Source: Chromatiales bacterium (GTDB lineage: Bacteria > Pseudomonadota > Gammaproteobacteria > Poriferisulfidales > Oxydemutatoraceae). From it: 64,000 bases of DNA. The stretch lies in contig JACONC010000001.1 of the NCBI GenBank assembly GCA_014323925.1, positions 131,942 to 195,941 on the forward strand, read 5' to 3'. This document shows, piece after piece, positions 17,501 to 27,967 of this stretch. The notes under the pieces were generated by a model. The model ran no database searches and was not told the origin of the DNA. It saw only the letters and a program-made list of their open reading frames with translations. Positions within the stretch are counted from its first letter, which is position 1; each line of letters starts with the position of its first letter. Both the position numbers and the translations under genes were made by a program.

Positions 17501-20098
17501 ATGAAAACAGCAAACGAAATTAGACAATCTTTTCTAGATTTTTTCGTGGCAAAGGCGCATCGGCTGGTACCTTCTGCTCCGCTAGTGCCGGCGAACGACC
17601 CCACCTTATTGTTCACCAACGCCGGGATGGTGCAATTCAAGGATATATTCTTGGGTAAAGAACAAGCATCTTATAAGCGAGCGGTCAGTAGCCAGTGTTG
17701 TATACGCGCAGGCGGCAAGCATAATGATCTGGAAAATGTTGGTTATACCTATCGTCATCATACATTTTTCGAGATGTTGGGTAATTTTAGTTTCGGCGAT
17801 TATTTTAAGCGTGAGGCTATCGCGTATGCTTGGGAATATATCACTGAGGTATTGCTACTGCCTAAAGATAGGTTGTGGATTACAGTTTTTGATAAAGACG
17901 ACGAGGCTGCACGAATCTGGCTTAGGGAGATAGGTATCGGCGAGGATCGTTTAGTGCGCACTGGTGCGCGTGATAATTTTTGGACGATGGGTGAGGTTGG
18001 TCCCTGTGGTCCTTGTAGCGAGATATTTTACGATCACGGTGCAGGTATAGCCGGTGGTGCGCCTGGCACTGCGCAACAAGAAGGCGACCGCTATGTAGAG
18101 TTATGGAACCTCGTGTTTATGCAACACGAGCGAGACGCCAACGGCGTGCTTTCGGATTTACCTAGACTTTCGGTCGATACCGGCATGGGGCTTGAGCGTA
18201 TCGCTGCAGTCATGCAAGGCGTATGCGATAATTATCAAACCGATCTATTTATGCCGTTAATCGACGCGATTACCGAACTGAGTGCGGATCAATCCTCAGA
18301 CGATGCCTCGCAAAAAGTGATTGCTGACCATTTGCGTTCCAGTAGTTTTTTAATTGTCGACGGTGTTGTTCCATCTAACGAGAGGCGTGGCTATGTATTG
18401 CGGCGTATTATTCGCCGCGCTTTGCGGCACGGTCATAAGCTGGGTATCAGCGAGCCTTTTTTTTATAAACTGGTGTCGCCACTGGTTGAGAATATGGCTG
18501 CAGCTTATCCGATACTAAAAGAAAAGGCAGCTTATATAGAGCAAACACTAAAGAAAGAGGAACAACGTTTCGGTGAGACTTTGATTGTTGGTTTGAGTAT
18601 GTTGGATGCGCATATCAAAGAGATGTCATCTAAGGTTTTACCTGGTGATTTGGTCTTTAAGCTGTACGATACTTACGGTTTTCCTTTAGACTTAACTCAA
18701 GATATTGCGCGAGAAAAAAAGCTAACCGTAGACCTCGCCGGATTCAATCGTTTGATGGACGAACAGCGTACACAAGCGAAACAAGCGAGTTGCTTTATCG
18801 ACCGCACTGAGATTTTAGATATTGCCGCACCCGCACAGCAATTTAGTGGCTATCATAAGAGCGACGAAAGCAGCGTTATCAGAGAAATTTTTTGCCAAGG
18901 TCTAAAGGTTCAGACTATCAACGAAGGCGCGCGTGCGACTATTTTATTAGACAGCACCCCGTTTTATGGAGAATCGGGTGGTCAAGTCGGCGATATAGGA
19001 AAATTGACAACTGCAAGCGCGTTGTTTGAAGTAGAAGATACGCAAAAACAAGGTGATTATCACAAGCATATCGGTATTCTCAAACACGGCACTTTAACCA
19101 CCGGCGAAGCAGTGCAAGCCTCTATCGATAATGCGCGTAGAAAAGCCATTGTATTAAATCATTCGGCGACCCACTTGCTGCACGCTGCGTTAAAACAAGT
19201 GCTGGGGGAGAGTGTAGTGCAAAAAGGTTCTTTAGTGACAGATACGCATTTACGTTTTGATTTTGCGCATCACCGCGCAGTGTCCGATGAACAAATCAAA
19301 CAGATAGAGCAAATAGTCAACGAGCAAATTCGTTTGAATGTGGCGGTTGAAGACGAGGTTATGGCTAAGGATGCGGCGATGCAGCGTGGTGCAGTGGCGT
19401 TATTCGGAGAAAAATATGGAGAGCAAGTGCGAGTATTAAGTATGGGAGATTTCTCTACTGAGTTATGCGGCGGTACGCATGTCGGCAGAACCGGTGATAT
19501 AGGGTTATTTAAGATCGTATCAGAGGGCGGAGTAGCTGCTGGTGTGCGCCGTATACAGGCAGTTACTGGTGCCGCAGCACTCGCCCGCGTGCAAGCTGAC
19601 GAACTATGTTTGAACGAATTGCAAACCCATCTAAAAGCGACTCCTGAGGAGATTGTCGCTAAGGTTAAGCAGTTGTTGCACAGCAATAAGCAGCTGAAGC
19701 GAGAAATAGAACAGCTTGCCACCGGGAGCAAAGGTGATGACGAGTTATTATCTAGAGCATCGGAGATCAATGGCATACAAGTTTTAGCGGCGCGTGTCAA
19801 ACACGCGGATACAAAGATAATGCGCAAGTTGATTGACCAAATGAAGATAAAGCTCGGTAATGCGGCAATTGTTTTAGGTGCAGAAAAAAATAACCGAGCG
19901 ATATTGGTTGCCGGTGTCAGCAAAAGCTGTGCAGACCGCATTTCGGCAGAGCGGATGATTAACGCGGTTGCCGCCTTAGTCGACGGCAAAGGTGGTGGAC
20001 GTTCGGATATGGCTGAAGCCGGTGGTAAAAATCCGGCTGCTTTAGATCAAGCACTAGCAACTGTCCCACAGTGGGTGCGTGATCATCTGGCAGCTTGA
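17501..20098 (+). CDS. alaS: Alanyl-tRNA synthetase
   Basis: An 865-residue alanyl-tRNA synthetase, full length for the family. The catalytic domain covers about residues 1-240 (FTNAGMVQFKDIFLG, RHHTFFEMLGNFSFGDYF, class II motif 3 in DTGMGLERI). The editing domain has the zinc ligands in HSATHLLHAAL (HxxxH) and in ELCGGTHVGRTGDIG (CxxxH). The C-terminal C-Ala region includes the glycine-rich DGKGGGRSDMAEAGG. It charges tRNA-Ala and clears mischarged Ser and Gly. Transcribed alone from a 187-base upstream gap. No clear Shine-Dalgarno precedes the ATG. A 13-bp repeat array lies just downstream. Confidence 0.97.
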   Translation: MKTANEIRQSFLDFFVAKAHRLVPSAPLVPANDPTLLFTNAGMVQFKDIFLGKEQASYKRAVSSQCCIRAGGKHNDLENVGYTYRHHTFFEMLGNFSFGDYFKREAIAYAWEYITEVLLLPKDRLWITVFDKDDEAARIWLREIGIGEDRLVRTGARDNFWTMGEVGPCGPCSEIFYDHGAGIAGGAPGTAQQEGDRYVELWNLVFMQHERDANGVLSDLPRLSVDTGMGLERIAAVMQGVCDNYQTDLFMPLIDAITELSADQSSDDASQKVIADHLRSSSFLIVDGVVPSNERRGYVLRRIIRRALRHGHKLGISEPFFYKLVSPLVENMAAAYPILKEKAAYIEQTLKKEEQRFGETLIVGLSMLDAHIKEMSSKVLPGDLVFKLYDTYGFPLDLTQDIAREKKLTVDLAGFNRLMDEQRTQAKQASCFIDRTEILDIAAPAQQFSGYHKSDESSVIREIFCQGLKVQTINEGARATILLDSTPFYGESGGQVGDIGKLTTASALFEVEDTQKQGDYHKHIGILKHGTLTTGEAVQASIDNARRKAIVLNHSATHLLHAALKQVLGESVVQKGSLVTDTHLRFDFAHHRAVSDEQIKQIEQIVNEQIRLNVAVEDEVMAKDAAMQRGAVALFGEKYGEQVRVLSMGDFSTELCGGTHVGRTGDIGLFKIVSEGGVAAGVRRIQAVTGAAALARVQADELCLNELQTHLKATPEEIVAKVKQLLHSNKQLKREIEQLATGSKGDDELLSRASEINGIQVLAARVKHADTKIMRKLIDQMKIKLGNAAIVLGAEKNNRAILVAGVSKSCADRISAERMINAVAALVDGKGGGRSDMAEAGGKNPAALDQALATVPQWVRDHLAA

Positions 20099-20139
20099 TT
20101 ACCGTGCCGCTCTAAATAATCATTGTAATCTCTAGTGCA

Positions 20140-20204
20140 ATTTTCCGAACCTATTTTCCTAACCTATTTTCCTAACCCATTTTCCTAACCCATTTTCCTA
20201 ACCT
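20140..20204. repeat. 13-bp x5 tandem repeat between alaS and trpF
   Basis: Five copies of attttcctaaccc or a one-base variant. It occupies a 279-base gene-free gap. The period is not a multiple of three, unlike the repeats in coding DNA here. Confidence 0.95.
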
Positions 20205-20377
20205 ACTGCTTTATCTTCCTGTTTATGATTGATGCACTTAAAAAGAAGCTGGCAAAGAGAATGTATATCTACAGACAGCTAGATGTATTTAATATGCAAT
20301 ACCACCGTCTAGTCGGTTTAGCCAACGATACGATCGGTCGTCACACCTAGACTGAGACAATCAGATAGCAACATAAA

Positions 20378-21013
20378 ATGCGTACGCGTATCAAGTTCTG
20401 TGGTATTAATCAACAAACCGATTTTGCTTATGCGGCAGCATTGGGTGTTGATGCGGTCGGTCTGGTTTTCTACCCATCAAGCCCCCGTTATATAGATATC
20501 GAAAAAGCACAGAAATTATTGAGTAAAGTGACTAGAATAGTGACCACAGTTGCTTTATTTATGGATGCAAGCCGAGAATTTGTTGCGCGTGTGTTAAATA
20601 GTGTCAATGTTGATTACCTACAATTTCACGGTGGTGAGTCGCCGACATTTTGTACATCGTTTTCGTTGCCTTATATTAAAGCGATACCTATGGCGGATAG
20701 TGAGGAAGCAAGAAAAATGATAGCGGCACATAGTAATAGTGCAGATATATTATTGTTCGATAGTCATCGTGCTGGAATGGCTGGAGGTACAGGTGTTGCT
20801 TTTGATTGGCATCAATTACCCAAAACTGATGTCCCTATATTTATTGCCGGCGGCTTGACACCAGAAAATGTCGGGCAAGCGATTGCTACCTGCCATCCGC
20901 ACGGCGTTGATGTGGTGAGTGGTGTAGAATCAGTGGCTGGCGTTAAAGATCATATTAAAATGAGAGCTTTCGTACAAGCAGTTTTACGGGCTGATAACGA
21001 TAGTTCTGTATAA
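20378..21013 (+). CDS. trpF: Phosphoribosylanthranilate isomerase
   Basis: A 211-residue TIM-barrel enzyme for the third step of tryptophan synthesis (PRA to CdRP). Seen: the catalytic cysteine in IKFCGI near the N terminus, the general acid Asp in [15 protein letters not shown], the phosphate-binding [12 protein letters not shown], and GVDVVSGVE at the end. First gene of the trpF-trpB-trpA-accD-folC-dedD-cvpA-purF run. Its start at the ATG after a weak ribosome site is set by homology (MRTRIKFCG). Confidence 0.95.
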   Translation: MRTRIKFCGINQQTDFAYAAALGVDAVGLVFYPSSPRYIDIEKAQKLLSKVTRIVTTVALFMDASREFVARVLNSVNVDYLQFHGGESPTFCTSFSLPYIKAIPMADSEEARKMIAAHSNSADILLFDSHRAGMAGGTGVAFDWHQLPKTDVPIFIAGGLTPENVGQAIATCHPHGVDVVSGVESVAGVKDHIKMRAFVQAVLRADNDSSV

Positions 21014-21032
21014 CAGGAGTAAACTAGTTGCA

Positions 21033-22223
21033 ATGAAAGCATTACAAGAAAGCGCAAATACAACTGGACATTTCGGTCCCTACGGCGGTCGTTTTGTCTC
21101 CGAGACATTGATGTGGCCGTTAGAGGAGTTAGAAGAGGCCTATCTGTGCTACAAGGACGATGCCGATTTTATTGCCGAATACGAGGATGATCTGCGTCAT
21201 TATGTAGGCCGTCCTAGTCCGTTATATTTAGCTCGTCGGTGGAGCGAAGCTTTGCAAGGCGCGCAAATCTACTTGAAGCGTGAGGATCTAAATCACACTG
21301 GTGCGCATAAAATTAACAGTGCACTGGGACAAGCATTGCTCGCTAAGCGTATGCATAAAAAGCGTATTATTGCCGAGACCGGCGCCGGACAGCACGGCGT
21401 TGCCACCGCAACGGTGGCTGCACGACTAGGTCTGGAGTGCGTGGTTTATATGGGGAGTGAGGATATTAAAAGACAAAGGCCCAATGTTTATCGCATGGAA
21501 TTGCTAGGTGCCGAAGTGGTACCAGTCAAAAGCGGTTCGCGTACGCTAAAGGATGCTTTGAATGAGGCGATGCGTGATTGGGTGACTTATGTCGATGAGA
21601 CTTTTTATATTATTGGCACGGTCGCCGGTCCTCATCCATATCCGACGATGGTGCGCCATTTTCAATCGGTAATAGGGCGCGAAACTAAGCAGCAGATAGT
21701 GGAATTGGGTATTGCATCGCCGCGCGCATTGCTTGCGTGTGTCGGCGGTGGATCTAATGCACTGGGTTTTTTCTATGATTTTTTAGACGATGAAGATATT
21801 CAATTATACGGTGTAGAAGCGGGTGGCGAAGGTCTAGATAGCGGCTACCATTCGGCATCGCTGACCGCTGGCAAGCCTGGCGTATTGCACGGAAACCGCA
21901 CTTATTTACTCGAAGATAACGACGGTCAGATACTGCCGGCACATTCGGTTTCGGCAGGTTTGGATTATCCCGGAGTAGGGCCCGAACACGCCTGGCTCAA
22001 GGATAGCGGGCGAGTTTCTTATGTCACCGTGACAGATAAACAGGCACTGGAGGCATTCCATCACTTAACCCGATACGAAGGCATTATCCCGGCTCTGGAG
22101 AGTAGCCACGCGCTCGCTTATGCTGCACAACTGGCAAAGCATTATAAAAAACACGAGTCTATTATTATCAATTTATCGGGACGAGGGGATAAAGATTTAG
22201 AGACGGTTCGTAATTTCTTATAA
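21033..22223 (+). CDS. trpB: Tryptophan synthase beta chain
   Basis: A 396-residue TrpB1-type subunit condensing indole with L-serine. The PLP lysine is Lys93 in [13 protein letters not shown]. The catalytic Glu is in [13 protein letters not shown], the phosphate-binding glycine run is [10 protein letters not shown], and the C terminus has [12 protein letters not shown]. It starts 19 bases after trpF and ends 5 bases before trpA, with which it forms the alpha2-beta2 complex that channels indole. Confidence 0.97.
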   Translation: MKALQESANTTGHFGPYGGRFVSETLMWPLEELEEAYLCYKDDADFIAEYEDDLRHYVGRPSPLYLARRWSEALQGAQIYLKREDLNHTGAHKINSALGQALLAKRMHKKRIIAETGAGQHGVATATVAARLGLECVVYMGSEDIKRQRPNVYRMELLGAEVVPVKSGSRTLKDALNEAMRDWVTYVDETFYIIGTVAGPHPYPTMVRHFQSVIGRETKQQIVELGIASPRALLACVGGGSNALGFFYDFLDDEDIQLYGVEAGGEGLDSGYHSASLTAGKPGVLHGNRTYLLEDNDGQILPAHSVSAGLDYPGVGPEHAWLKDSGRVSYVTVTDKQALEAFHHLTRYEGIIPALESSHALAYAAQLAKHYKKHESIIINLSGRGDKDLETVRNFL

Positions 22224-22228
22224 GTTAA

Positions 22229-23044
22229 ATGACTACGACTCGTATCGGCAAACGATTTGAATCATTGGCGGTAACTATGCGTAGTGCCTTAATACCTTAT
22301 ATTATGGCTGGCGATCCGCTGCCTGATGCCACTGTGCCGCTGATGCATACTTTAGTTGAAAGTGGCGGTGATTTGATAGAGCTGGGTGTTCCTTTTTCGG
22401 ACCCGATGGCTGATGGTCCGGTCATACAAGCTGCCAGTGAGCGGGCATTGGAGCATCGTGTAAACTTGCACGATGTGATTGCTATGGTCGACGAGTTCAG
22501 GCGCGACGATAGCGATACTCCAGTAATATTGATGACTTATCAGAATCCAATTGAAGCGATGGGTGAGATGCAATTCGTCAACGCGGCAACCTTAGCCGGC
22601 GTTGACGGGGTATTGGTGGTCGATTTACCAATAGAGGAAGCAGATTCTTTGTTAACCGCGGCTTCCGGCAAGGCTCTCGATATAATATTTTTAGTATCAC
22701 CGACGACCTCTGCCGATCGTCTAAATAGCATTGCAAAATCAGCTAGTGGATTCGTTTATTATGTCTCGTTAAAGGGTGTGACCGGTGCTAAAAACATAGA
22801 TACAGCACACATTGCTGATAAAGTGCAGCAGTTTAAGAATATAATAACGATACCAATCGCGGTAGGGTTTGGCATACACGATGCACAAAGTGCCGCCCAA
22901 GTTGCACAATCGGCCGATGCGGTCGTCGTGGGTAGTGCGATAGTGCGTCTTGTTGAGCAAAACCGCACTGCTGATTACCAAAAAAATATTGCCGATTTTA
23001 TAGTTGGCTTGCGTCGCGCTATGGATCGCAAAACAATAGAATAA
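22229..23044 (+). CDS. trpA: Tryptophan synthase alpha chain
   Basis: A 271-residue TIM-barrel subunit that cleaves indole-3-glycerol phosphate to indole. Catalytic Glu51 and Asp62 lie in IELGVPFSDPMADGP, matching Glu49 and Asp60 of the Salmonella/E. coli enzyme. Phosphate-binding residues are in AVGFGIHDAQ and VVVGSAIV. The gap to trpB is 5 bases, and accD follows after 15. Confidence 0.96.
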   Translation: MTTTRIGKRFESLAVTMRSALIPYIMAGDPLPDATVPLMHTLVESGGDLIELGVPFSDPMADGPVIQAASERALEHRVNLHDVIAMVDEFRRDDSDTPVILMTYQNPIEAMGEMQFVNAATLAGVDGVLVVDLPIEEADSLLTAASGKALDIIFLVSPTTSADRLNSIAKSASGFVYYVSLKGVTGAKNIDTAHIADKVQQFKNIITIPIAVGFGIHDAQSAAQVAQSADAVVVGSAIVRLVEQNRTADYQKNIADFIVGLRRAMDRKTIE

Positions 23045-23059
23045 TGATAGGGAACTGAG

Positions 23060-23911
23060 ATGAGCTGGTTTGAAAAATTAATTCCTTCGCGCATACGCAC
23101 TTCCCGTACAGATAACCGCAAGATACCAGAAGGACTGTGGAACAAATGTCCTGCATGCCAAGCTATCTTGTATCAACCTGAACTGAAAAAGAATTTCTAT
23201 GTGTGTCCTAAATGTGAATACCATATCAGACTCTCAGCCAGAGAGCGCATTGATTTATTCCTTGATGCCGAACAGCGCACTGAGCTGAGCGGCACGATAC
23301 GACCGACTGACTTCCTAAAATTCAAAGATAAACAACGATACAAGGAGCGTTATAACGCAGCTTATAAAAATACCTCTGAACGCGATGCTTTGATTGTATA
23401 CCAAGGTACGCTGAAATCTAAACCGGTGGTGGTTGCCGCTTTTGAGTTTCGCTTCATAGGTGGTTCTATGGGAGCGGTAGTCGGTGAACTTTTCAAACGC
23501 GCAGCTGAGCAGAGTTTAGCAGAACGTATGCCTCTAGTTTGTTTTTCAACCAGCGGTGGGGCGCGTATGCAAGAAGCATTAGTCTCTCTATTTCAAATGG
23601 CTAAAACCAGTGCTGTTTTAGCCAAATTATCTGAGCATCGCATTCCTTTTATCTCGGTGTTATGTGATCCAACAATGGGGGGTGTGTCGGCCAGCTTGGC
23701 AATGTTGGGGGATGTTATAATTGCCGAACCTAAAGCTCTAGTCGGTTTTGCTGGTCCTAGAGTGATTGAACAAACTGTCAAGCAGACACTACCAGAGGGG
23801 TTTCAGCGCAGCGAGTTTTTATTAGCGCACGGTGCTATAGATATGATTGTAAGCCGCCAGCATATGCGTGATCGTATTGCCAATATACTTGCGTTGCTGA
23901 TGAGAAACTAA
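23060..23911 (+). CDS. accD: Acetyl-CoA carboxylase carboxyltransferase subunit beta
   Basis: A 283-residue beta subunit of the acetyl-CoA carboxyltransferase, which makes malonyl-CoA for fatty acid synthesis with AccA. The N-terminal zinc ribbon has Cys30, Cys33, Cys49 and Cys52 (NKCPACQ and VCPKCEYH). The crotonase-fold core shows [12 protein letters not shown] and [15 protein letters not shown] for oxyanion and CoA binding. Placement after trpA and before folC is the usual proteobacterial order. Confidence 0.96.
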   Translation: MSWFEKLIPSRIRTSRTDNRKIPEGLWNKCPACQAILYQPELKKNFYVCPKCEYHIRLSARERIDLFLDAEQRTELSGTIRPTDFLKFKDKQRYKERYNAAYKNTSERDALIVYQGTLKSKPVVVAAFEFRFIGGSMGAVVGELFKRAAEQSLAERMPLVCFSTSGGARMQEALVSLFQMAKTSAVLAKLSEHRIPFISVLCDPTMGGVSASLAMLGDVIIAEPKALVGFAGPRVIEQTVKQTLPEGFQRSEFLLAHGAIDMIVSRQHMRDRIANILALLMRN

Positions 23912-23920
23912 ACACAATAA

Positions 23921-25207
23921 ATGAAGTCTAATAAAGCTGATTATTCAGCAGAACTACAACTATGGCTTGACAAGCATAGACATACGCATCCTCAAGAAAT
24001 AGATCTGGGCTTGCATCGGGTCAGAGCAGTCGCTGACAACATGCAACTGCTAAACCCTGAGCAGACCGTGGTGACGGTTGCTGGCACCAACGGTAAGGGT
24101 TCAACCGTTGCGCTATTGGAATCGATGCTGCGTGCCGCTGGCTATAAGACGGCGAGCTATACTTCTCCGCACATGCATCGCTATAACGAACGCATTAAAA
24201 TCAACAATCGTTGTCTGAGCGATGGCGAATTGTGTAGGTCTTTTGAGATGATAGAAGCGCATCGCGGCGACATTAGTTTGAGTTTTTTCGAATTTAGCAC
24301 ACTCGCAGCACTGCAATGTTTCAAGTCTGCAAAGCCCGATATTATATTATTGGAAACTGGTCTGGGGGGTCGTTTGGATGCGGTGAACATCATTGATGCC
24401 GACCTGGCAATTATCACCAGCATAGGTATAGACCATGTTGAATGGCTCGGTGATAACCGCAACTCGATAGGTTATGAGAAAGCCGGGATTACGCGCCCTG
24501 GTGTGCCCTGTATATGCGGCGATATCGCCCCTCCTGAGTCTATTAAAGCACTCAACAAAGACCGTCCTCTTTATTTAATTAATGAAGATTTTAGTTATCG
24601 CAGAGAGCGTGATAGTTGGTATTTTGAACACCGTGATTTTCGCTTAGACGATTTACCATTGCCCGCTTTATTCGGAGATATACAACTGCAGAATGCAAGT
24701 TGTGTCGTTATGGCACTCAGGTGCTTGGCGGCAAATTTTCAAGTGTCATACGACGATATAGTTGCCGGATTAACGACCGCGTATTTGCCCGGCCGCTTTC
24801 AGATCAAATCGCAAAACATAGAGGGCGGAAGTATCGTCAGTATCTTTGATATTAGTCACAATCCGCAGGGTGTCGAAGTGATGGTAGAAAACCTAAAAAG
24901 CCTCACCAACGGCAGAGAATTGCATGCGGTGTTTGCTATTTTAGCCACTAAGGATGCCGACAGCATTACTAAAATTGTCGCGCCTATGGTTGATCATTGG
25001 CATTTGTCGGAACCTGACTCGGCTCACGCTTTGCCGGTCGAGCAACTAAAAAGTATTGTTGAAAGATATACAAATGCGTCTAATAGTATACAATGTTTTA
25101 ATTCGGTATCGGAGGCATACGATGATGCTATGTGCAATATGAAAAACGGTGATCGTCTGTTAGCTTTCGGCTCGACGATGACAGTTGCCGAAGCTTTGAA
25201 AAGCTGA
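23921..25207 (+). CDS. folC: Dihydrofolate synthase / folylpolyglutamate synthase
   Basis: A 428-residue Mur-ligase-family enzyme that adds glutamate to dihydropteroate and to folates. The P-loop is VAGTNGKGST (about residues 53-62). YTSPHMHRYNERIKIN is the folate-binding loop; ETGLGGRLDAVNI and SIGIDHVEWLG are family signatures; DISHNPQG is the C-terminal-domain motif. Starts 9 bases after accD. It supplies polyglutamylated folate, which ties it to the C1 genes at 9698-12178. Confidence 0.95.
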   Translation: MKSNKADYSAELQLWLDKHRHTHPQEIDLGLHRVRAVADNMQLLNPEQTVVTVAGTNGKGSTVALLESMLRAAGYKTASYTSPHMHRYNERIKINNRCLSDGELCRSFEMIEAHRGDISLSFFEFSTLAALQCFKSAKPDIILLETGLGGRLDAVNIIDADLAIITSIGIDHVEWLGDNRNSIGYEKAGITRPGVPCICGDIAPPESIKALNKDRPLYLINEDFSYRRERDSWYFEHRDFRLDDLPLPALFGDIQLQNASCVVMALRCLAANFQVSYDDIVAGLTTAYLPGRFQIKSQNIEGGSIVSIFDISHNPQGVEVMVENLKSLTNGRELHAVFAILATKDADSITKIVAPMVDHWHLSEPDSAHALPVEQLKSIVERYTNASNSIQCFNSVSEAYDDAMCNMKNGDRLLAFGSTMTVAEALKS

Positions 25208-25234
25208 GAGGGGTATTTTAACTAAAACCTATAA

Positions 25235-25801
25235 ATGGAACAGCAATTGAAACAACGATTATTGGGGACTGTGGTGTTGGTCGCCGTGGCGGTTATAGTA
25301 TTGCCTTTATTATTGGACGGTGAGGGTTATAGAGCCATGCAATCTATTGAAATAGACGCCCCACAAAAGCCGCCAATCAAATACCAGCAAGAGGGTTTTA
25401 TGGTTCCGCTCAAAGACTTCAATAGCACTGTATTAGAAGCACCGCAACCTCTTGATATTAAGCAATTCGATGCAACTGACGGAGAAAGCAAACCTGCACA
25501 GCCGAACGCCACCGCCACCGAAGCCACCACCGAAAATGTCCCACCCATTGAAAACCAAGCGACCACCACTTGGGTGATGCAGGTAGGCAGTTTTAGCATT
25601 GCCAAGAATGCTGATGAAGTACGTAAACAACTGCTAGGATTGAATGTAAAAAATACTGCTATTGAAGTCGAACCCAAAAAGATTCAAGGACTCGATGTCT
25701 ATATCGTCAAGGTGATTTCCGATGATTACCGAACATTGAGCGAAGTGGCAGGACTGATTAAAGAAGACTATCCCGATGCTTTTATAAAAGAGAGAGAATG
25801 A
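25235..25801 (+). CDS. dedD: SPOR-domain membrane protein, DedD-like
   Basis: A 188-residue bitopic inner-membrane protein. One N-terminal transmembrane helix (about residues 8-27) follows a short cytoplasmic basic stretch; a Pro/Thr/Ala-rich periplasmic linker (about 75-110) leads to a C-terminal SPOR domain (about 112-188, WVMQVGSFSIAKNADEVRKQ). SPOR domains bind denuded septal peptidoglycan, and DedD of E. coli is a non-essential divisome protein. Position between folC and cvpA matches E. coli dedD. Confidence 0.88.
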   Translation: MEQQLKQRLLGTVVLVAVAVIVLPLLLDGEGYRAMQSIEIDAPQKPPIKYQQEGFMVPLKDFNSTVLEAPQPLDIKQFDATDGESKPAQPNATATEATTENVPPIENQATTTWVMQVGSFSIAKNADEVRKQLLGLNVKNTAIEVEPKKIQGLDVYIVKVISDDYRTLSEVAGLIKEDYPDAFIKERE

Positions 25802-25808
25802 TTTACGC

Positions 25809-26417
25809 ATGCTGAATTATGCTGATGTTTTAATATGCCTGATTATATTTATCTCGATAGCGATGGGTATATATAAAGGATTTGTTAAGGAGATATTCTC
25901 GCTGGCGGGTTTGATTGTTGCATTGATACTCGCTTTTTATCTCGCCGATTACCCAGTACAATGGTTATTGCCCACAGCCCACAACTGGGATAGAGAGTTG
26001 TTTGATATCAAGATAGAAGGAGAATCTATAGTTTTTGTTGCCTCATTTATATTGATTTTCGTGATTGCGCTTGTTATAGGTAACACAGTGAGTAATGCAC
26101 TCAGCGGTTTAGTCGCAAAAACAGCCATACTAAGAAGTATCGATCATGTGCTGGGTGCTGCTTTTGGTTTTTTACGAGGGGCTTTGATAGTTATGTTATT
26201 AGTCGTTTTTGCCGGGCTTACAAAAGTATCTATATATCCGTGGTGGCAGCAATCTCAGCTACTACCACTTTTTGTCAATGGTGCACAGCGTATTATGATA
26301 CTATTACCAGAGCAATATTTACGGCATTTCGAGTTCGATACGCCAAGCGAGCAAGGCCAGCCTGCGGAATTAAAACCACAGCCTGAATACGATGCCAACG
26401 AGCATATTAGTTTATGA
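25809..26417 (+). CDS. cvpA: CvpA family inner-membrane protein
   Basis: A 202-residue protein with four hydrophobic helices in the first 165 residues (start MLNYADVLICLIIFISIAMG, then GLIVALILAFYLA) and a polar C-terminal tail. The CvpA family was named for colicin V production; its present role is linked to envelope integrity, mechanism unclear. Lies 7 bases after dedD and 11 before purF, the conserved cvpA-purF arrangement. Confidence 0.9.
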   Translation: MLNYADVLICLIIFISIAMGIYKGFVKEIFSLAGLIVALILAFYLADYPVQWLLPTAHNWDRELFDIKIEGESIVFVASFILIFVIALVIGNTVSNALSGLVAKTAILRSIDHVLGAAFGFLRGALIVMLLVVFAGLTKVSIYPWWQQSQLLPLFVNGAQRIMILLPEQYLRHFEFDTPSEQGQPAELKPQPEYDANEHISL

Positions 26418-26428
26418 TGTGACCGCAT

Positions 26429-27928
26429 ATGTGTGGAATACTTGGTATTTATAGTCATCAGCCAGTTGCACAAAACCTACACGACGGTTTATTGTTATTG
26501 CAGCATCGCGGGCAGGACGCTGCCGGTATCGTTGTACAAGAAAGTGGCAAGATATATCAACACAAGGGTAACGGTTTAGTTAGAGATGTATTTCACCAAA
26601 GACATCTGAACGATCTAAAGGGTTCTATGGGTATTGCGCATGTACGTTACCCGACCGCCGGAACTCCGCACCAAGAGGAGGCGCAACCGCTTTATGTCAA
26701 CAGCCCCTACGGTATTGCCATGGCGCACAACGGCAACCTGATAAACTCTGAGAAGCTGATTAAAGAATTATTTGCCCACGACCACCGACATATCAATACG
26801 GGTTCGGACTCAGAGATTTTATTGAACATATTCGCTAATGAATTACTCAATCAAATGCCGCTGATAGCAGGGCCGGATGCTATATTTAAGGCGATTACTA
26901 AGCTACATAGGCGCGTGCGCGGCAGCTACGCAGCAGTGGCGATGATATCCAATGTGGGTCTGGTTGCATTTCGCGACCCCCACGCGATTCGTCCATTAAT
27001 TTACGCTAAAAAAGAAACCGAGCAAGGCACCGAATATATGTTTGCTTCGGAGAGTGTTGCGTTCAATGCTGCTGGATTTGAAACAATTAGAGACTTAAAA
27101 CCAGGCGAAGCTATATTTATCGATCAAGCGGGCGATATGTATAGTCAAGTATGTTGCAAATCTGCAATGTATCGCAGTTGTATATTTGAATATGTTTATT
27201 TTGCGCGCCCTGATTCGATCATTGACAATGTTTTCGTACATAAGGCGCGTATGCGTATGGGAGACCAATTGGCTAAAAAAATTAAGCAGCAGTGGCCGGA
27301 CTATAAAATCGATGTGGTCGTACCAGTGCCGGATACCAGCCGTACTGCAGCACTGGAATTGGCTATCAAACTCAAGGTGCGTTACCGTGAAGGGTTTATT
27401 AAAAACCGCTATATAGGACGAACCTTTATTATGCCCTGGCAAAAAGAACGACAAAAATCTGTGCGTCATAAATTAAATCCTCTAGTGCCTGAGTTTAAGG
27501 GCAAAAAGGTAATGATAGTAGATGACTCGATCGTGCGCGGTACGACTTCCAAACAAATAGTACAAATGGCACGCGACGCTGGTGCTAAAGAGGTCTACTT
27601 AGTTTCGGCATCGCCACCTATTTGCTATCCGAATATTTATGGCATCGATATGCCGGTGCCGGGTGAATTAATTGCGTATGGCCGTAAAATAGATCAAATT
27701 TGTTCTTTGATAGGAGCCGATCGCCTATTTTATCAAGATCTGGATGGTTTGATAGAAGCAGTACAGACAGGGAATAGACATCTGAAAGAGTTTGATTGCT
27801 CTATGTTTGACGGCGATTATGTGGTTGAACCAGAAGACGGGTATTTAGAACAATTAAAATTGCAGCGCAGCGAGCAATCTAAGCAAAATAAAATACACTC
27901 AACGGATTTGCATGTTGTACCAATATAG
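26429..27928 (+). CDS. purF: Amidophosphoribosyltransferase
   Basis: A 499-residue enzyme for the first committed step of purine synthesis (PRPP and glutamine to 5-phosphoribosylamine). The nucleophile is Cys2 (MCGILGIYS), exposed after Met removal with no propeptide, as in E. coli. Ntn-hydrolase motifs LLLQHRGQDAAGI and AHVRYPTAG follow. The phosphoribosyltransferase domain has the PRPP loop VMIVDDSIVRGTTSKQ at about residues 360-375. End of the conserved trp-acc-fol-pur run. Confidence 0.97.
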   Translation: MCGILGIYSHQPVAQNLHDGLLLLQHRGQDAAGIVVQESGKIYQHKGNGLVRDVFHQRHLNDLKGSMGIAHVRYPTAGTPHQEEAQPLYVNSPYGIAMAHNGNLINSEKLIKELFAHDHRHINTGSDSEILLNIFANELLNQMPLIAGPDAIFKAITKLHRRVRGSYAAVAMISNVGLVAFRDPHAIRPLIYAKKETEQGTEYMFASESVAFNAAGFETIRDLKPGEAIFIDQAGDMYSQVCCKSAMYRSCIFEYVYFARPDSIIDNVFVHKARMRMGDQLAKKIKQQWPDYKIDVVVPVPDTSRTAALELAIKLKVRYREGFIKNRYIGRTFIMPWQKERQKSVRHKLNPLVPEFKGKKVMIVDDSIVRGTTSKQIVQMARDAGAKEVYLVSASPPICYPNIYGIDMPVPGELIAYGRKIDQICSLIGADRLFYQDLDGLIEAVQTGNRHLKEFDCSMFDGDYVVEPEDGYLEQLKLQRSEQSKQNKIHSTDLHVVPI

Positions 27929-27967
27929 TCAGTATGCTCAACTAGGTGTGTTGGTAGATGATCGGTG

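Noticed and set aside
20140..20204. Possible small CRISPR or regulatory array between alaS and trpF
   Set aside because: Five 13-bp units abut without spacers; slippage repeat only.
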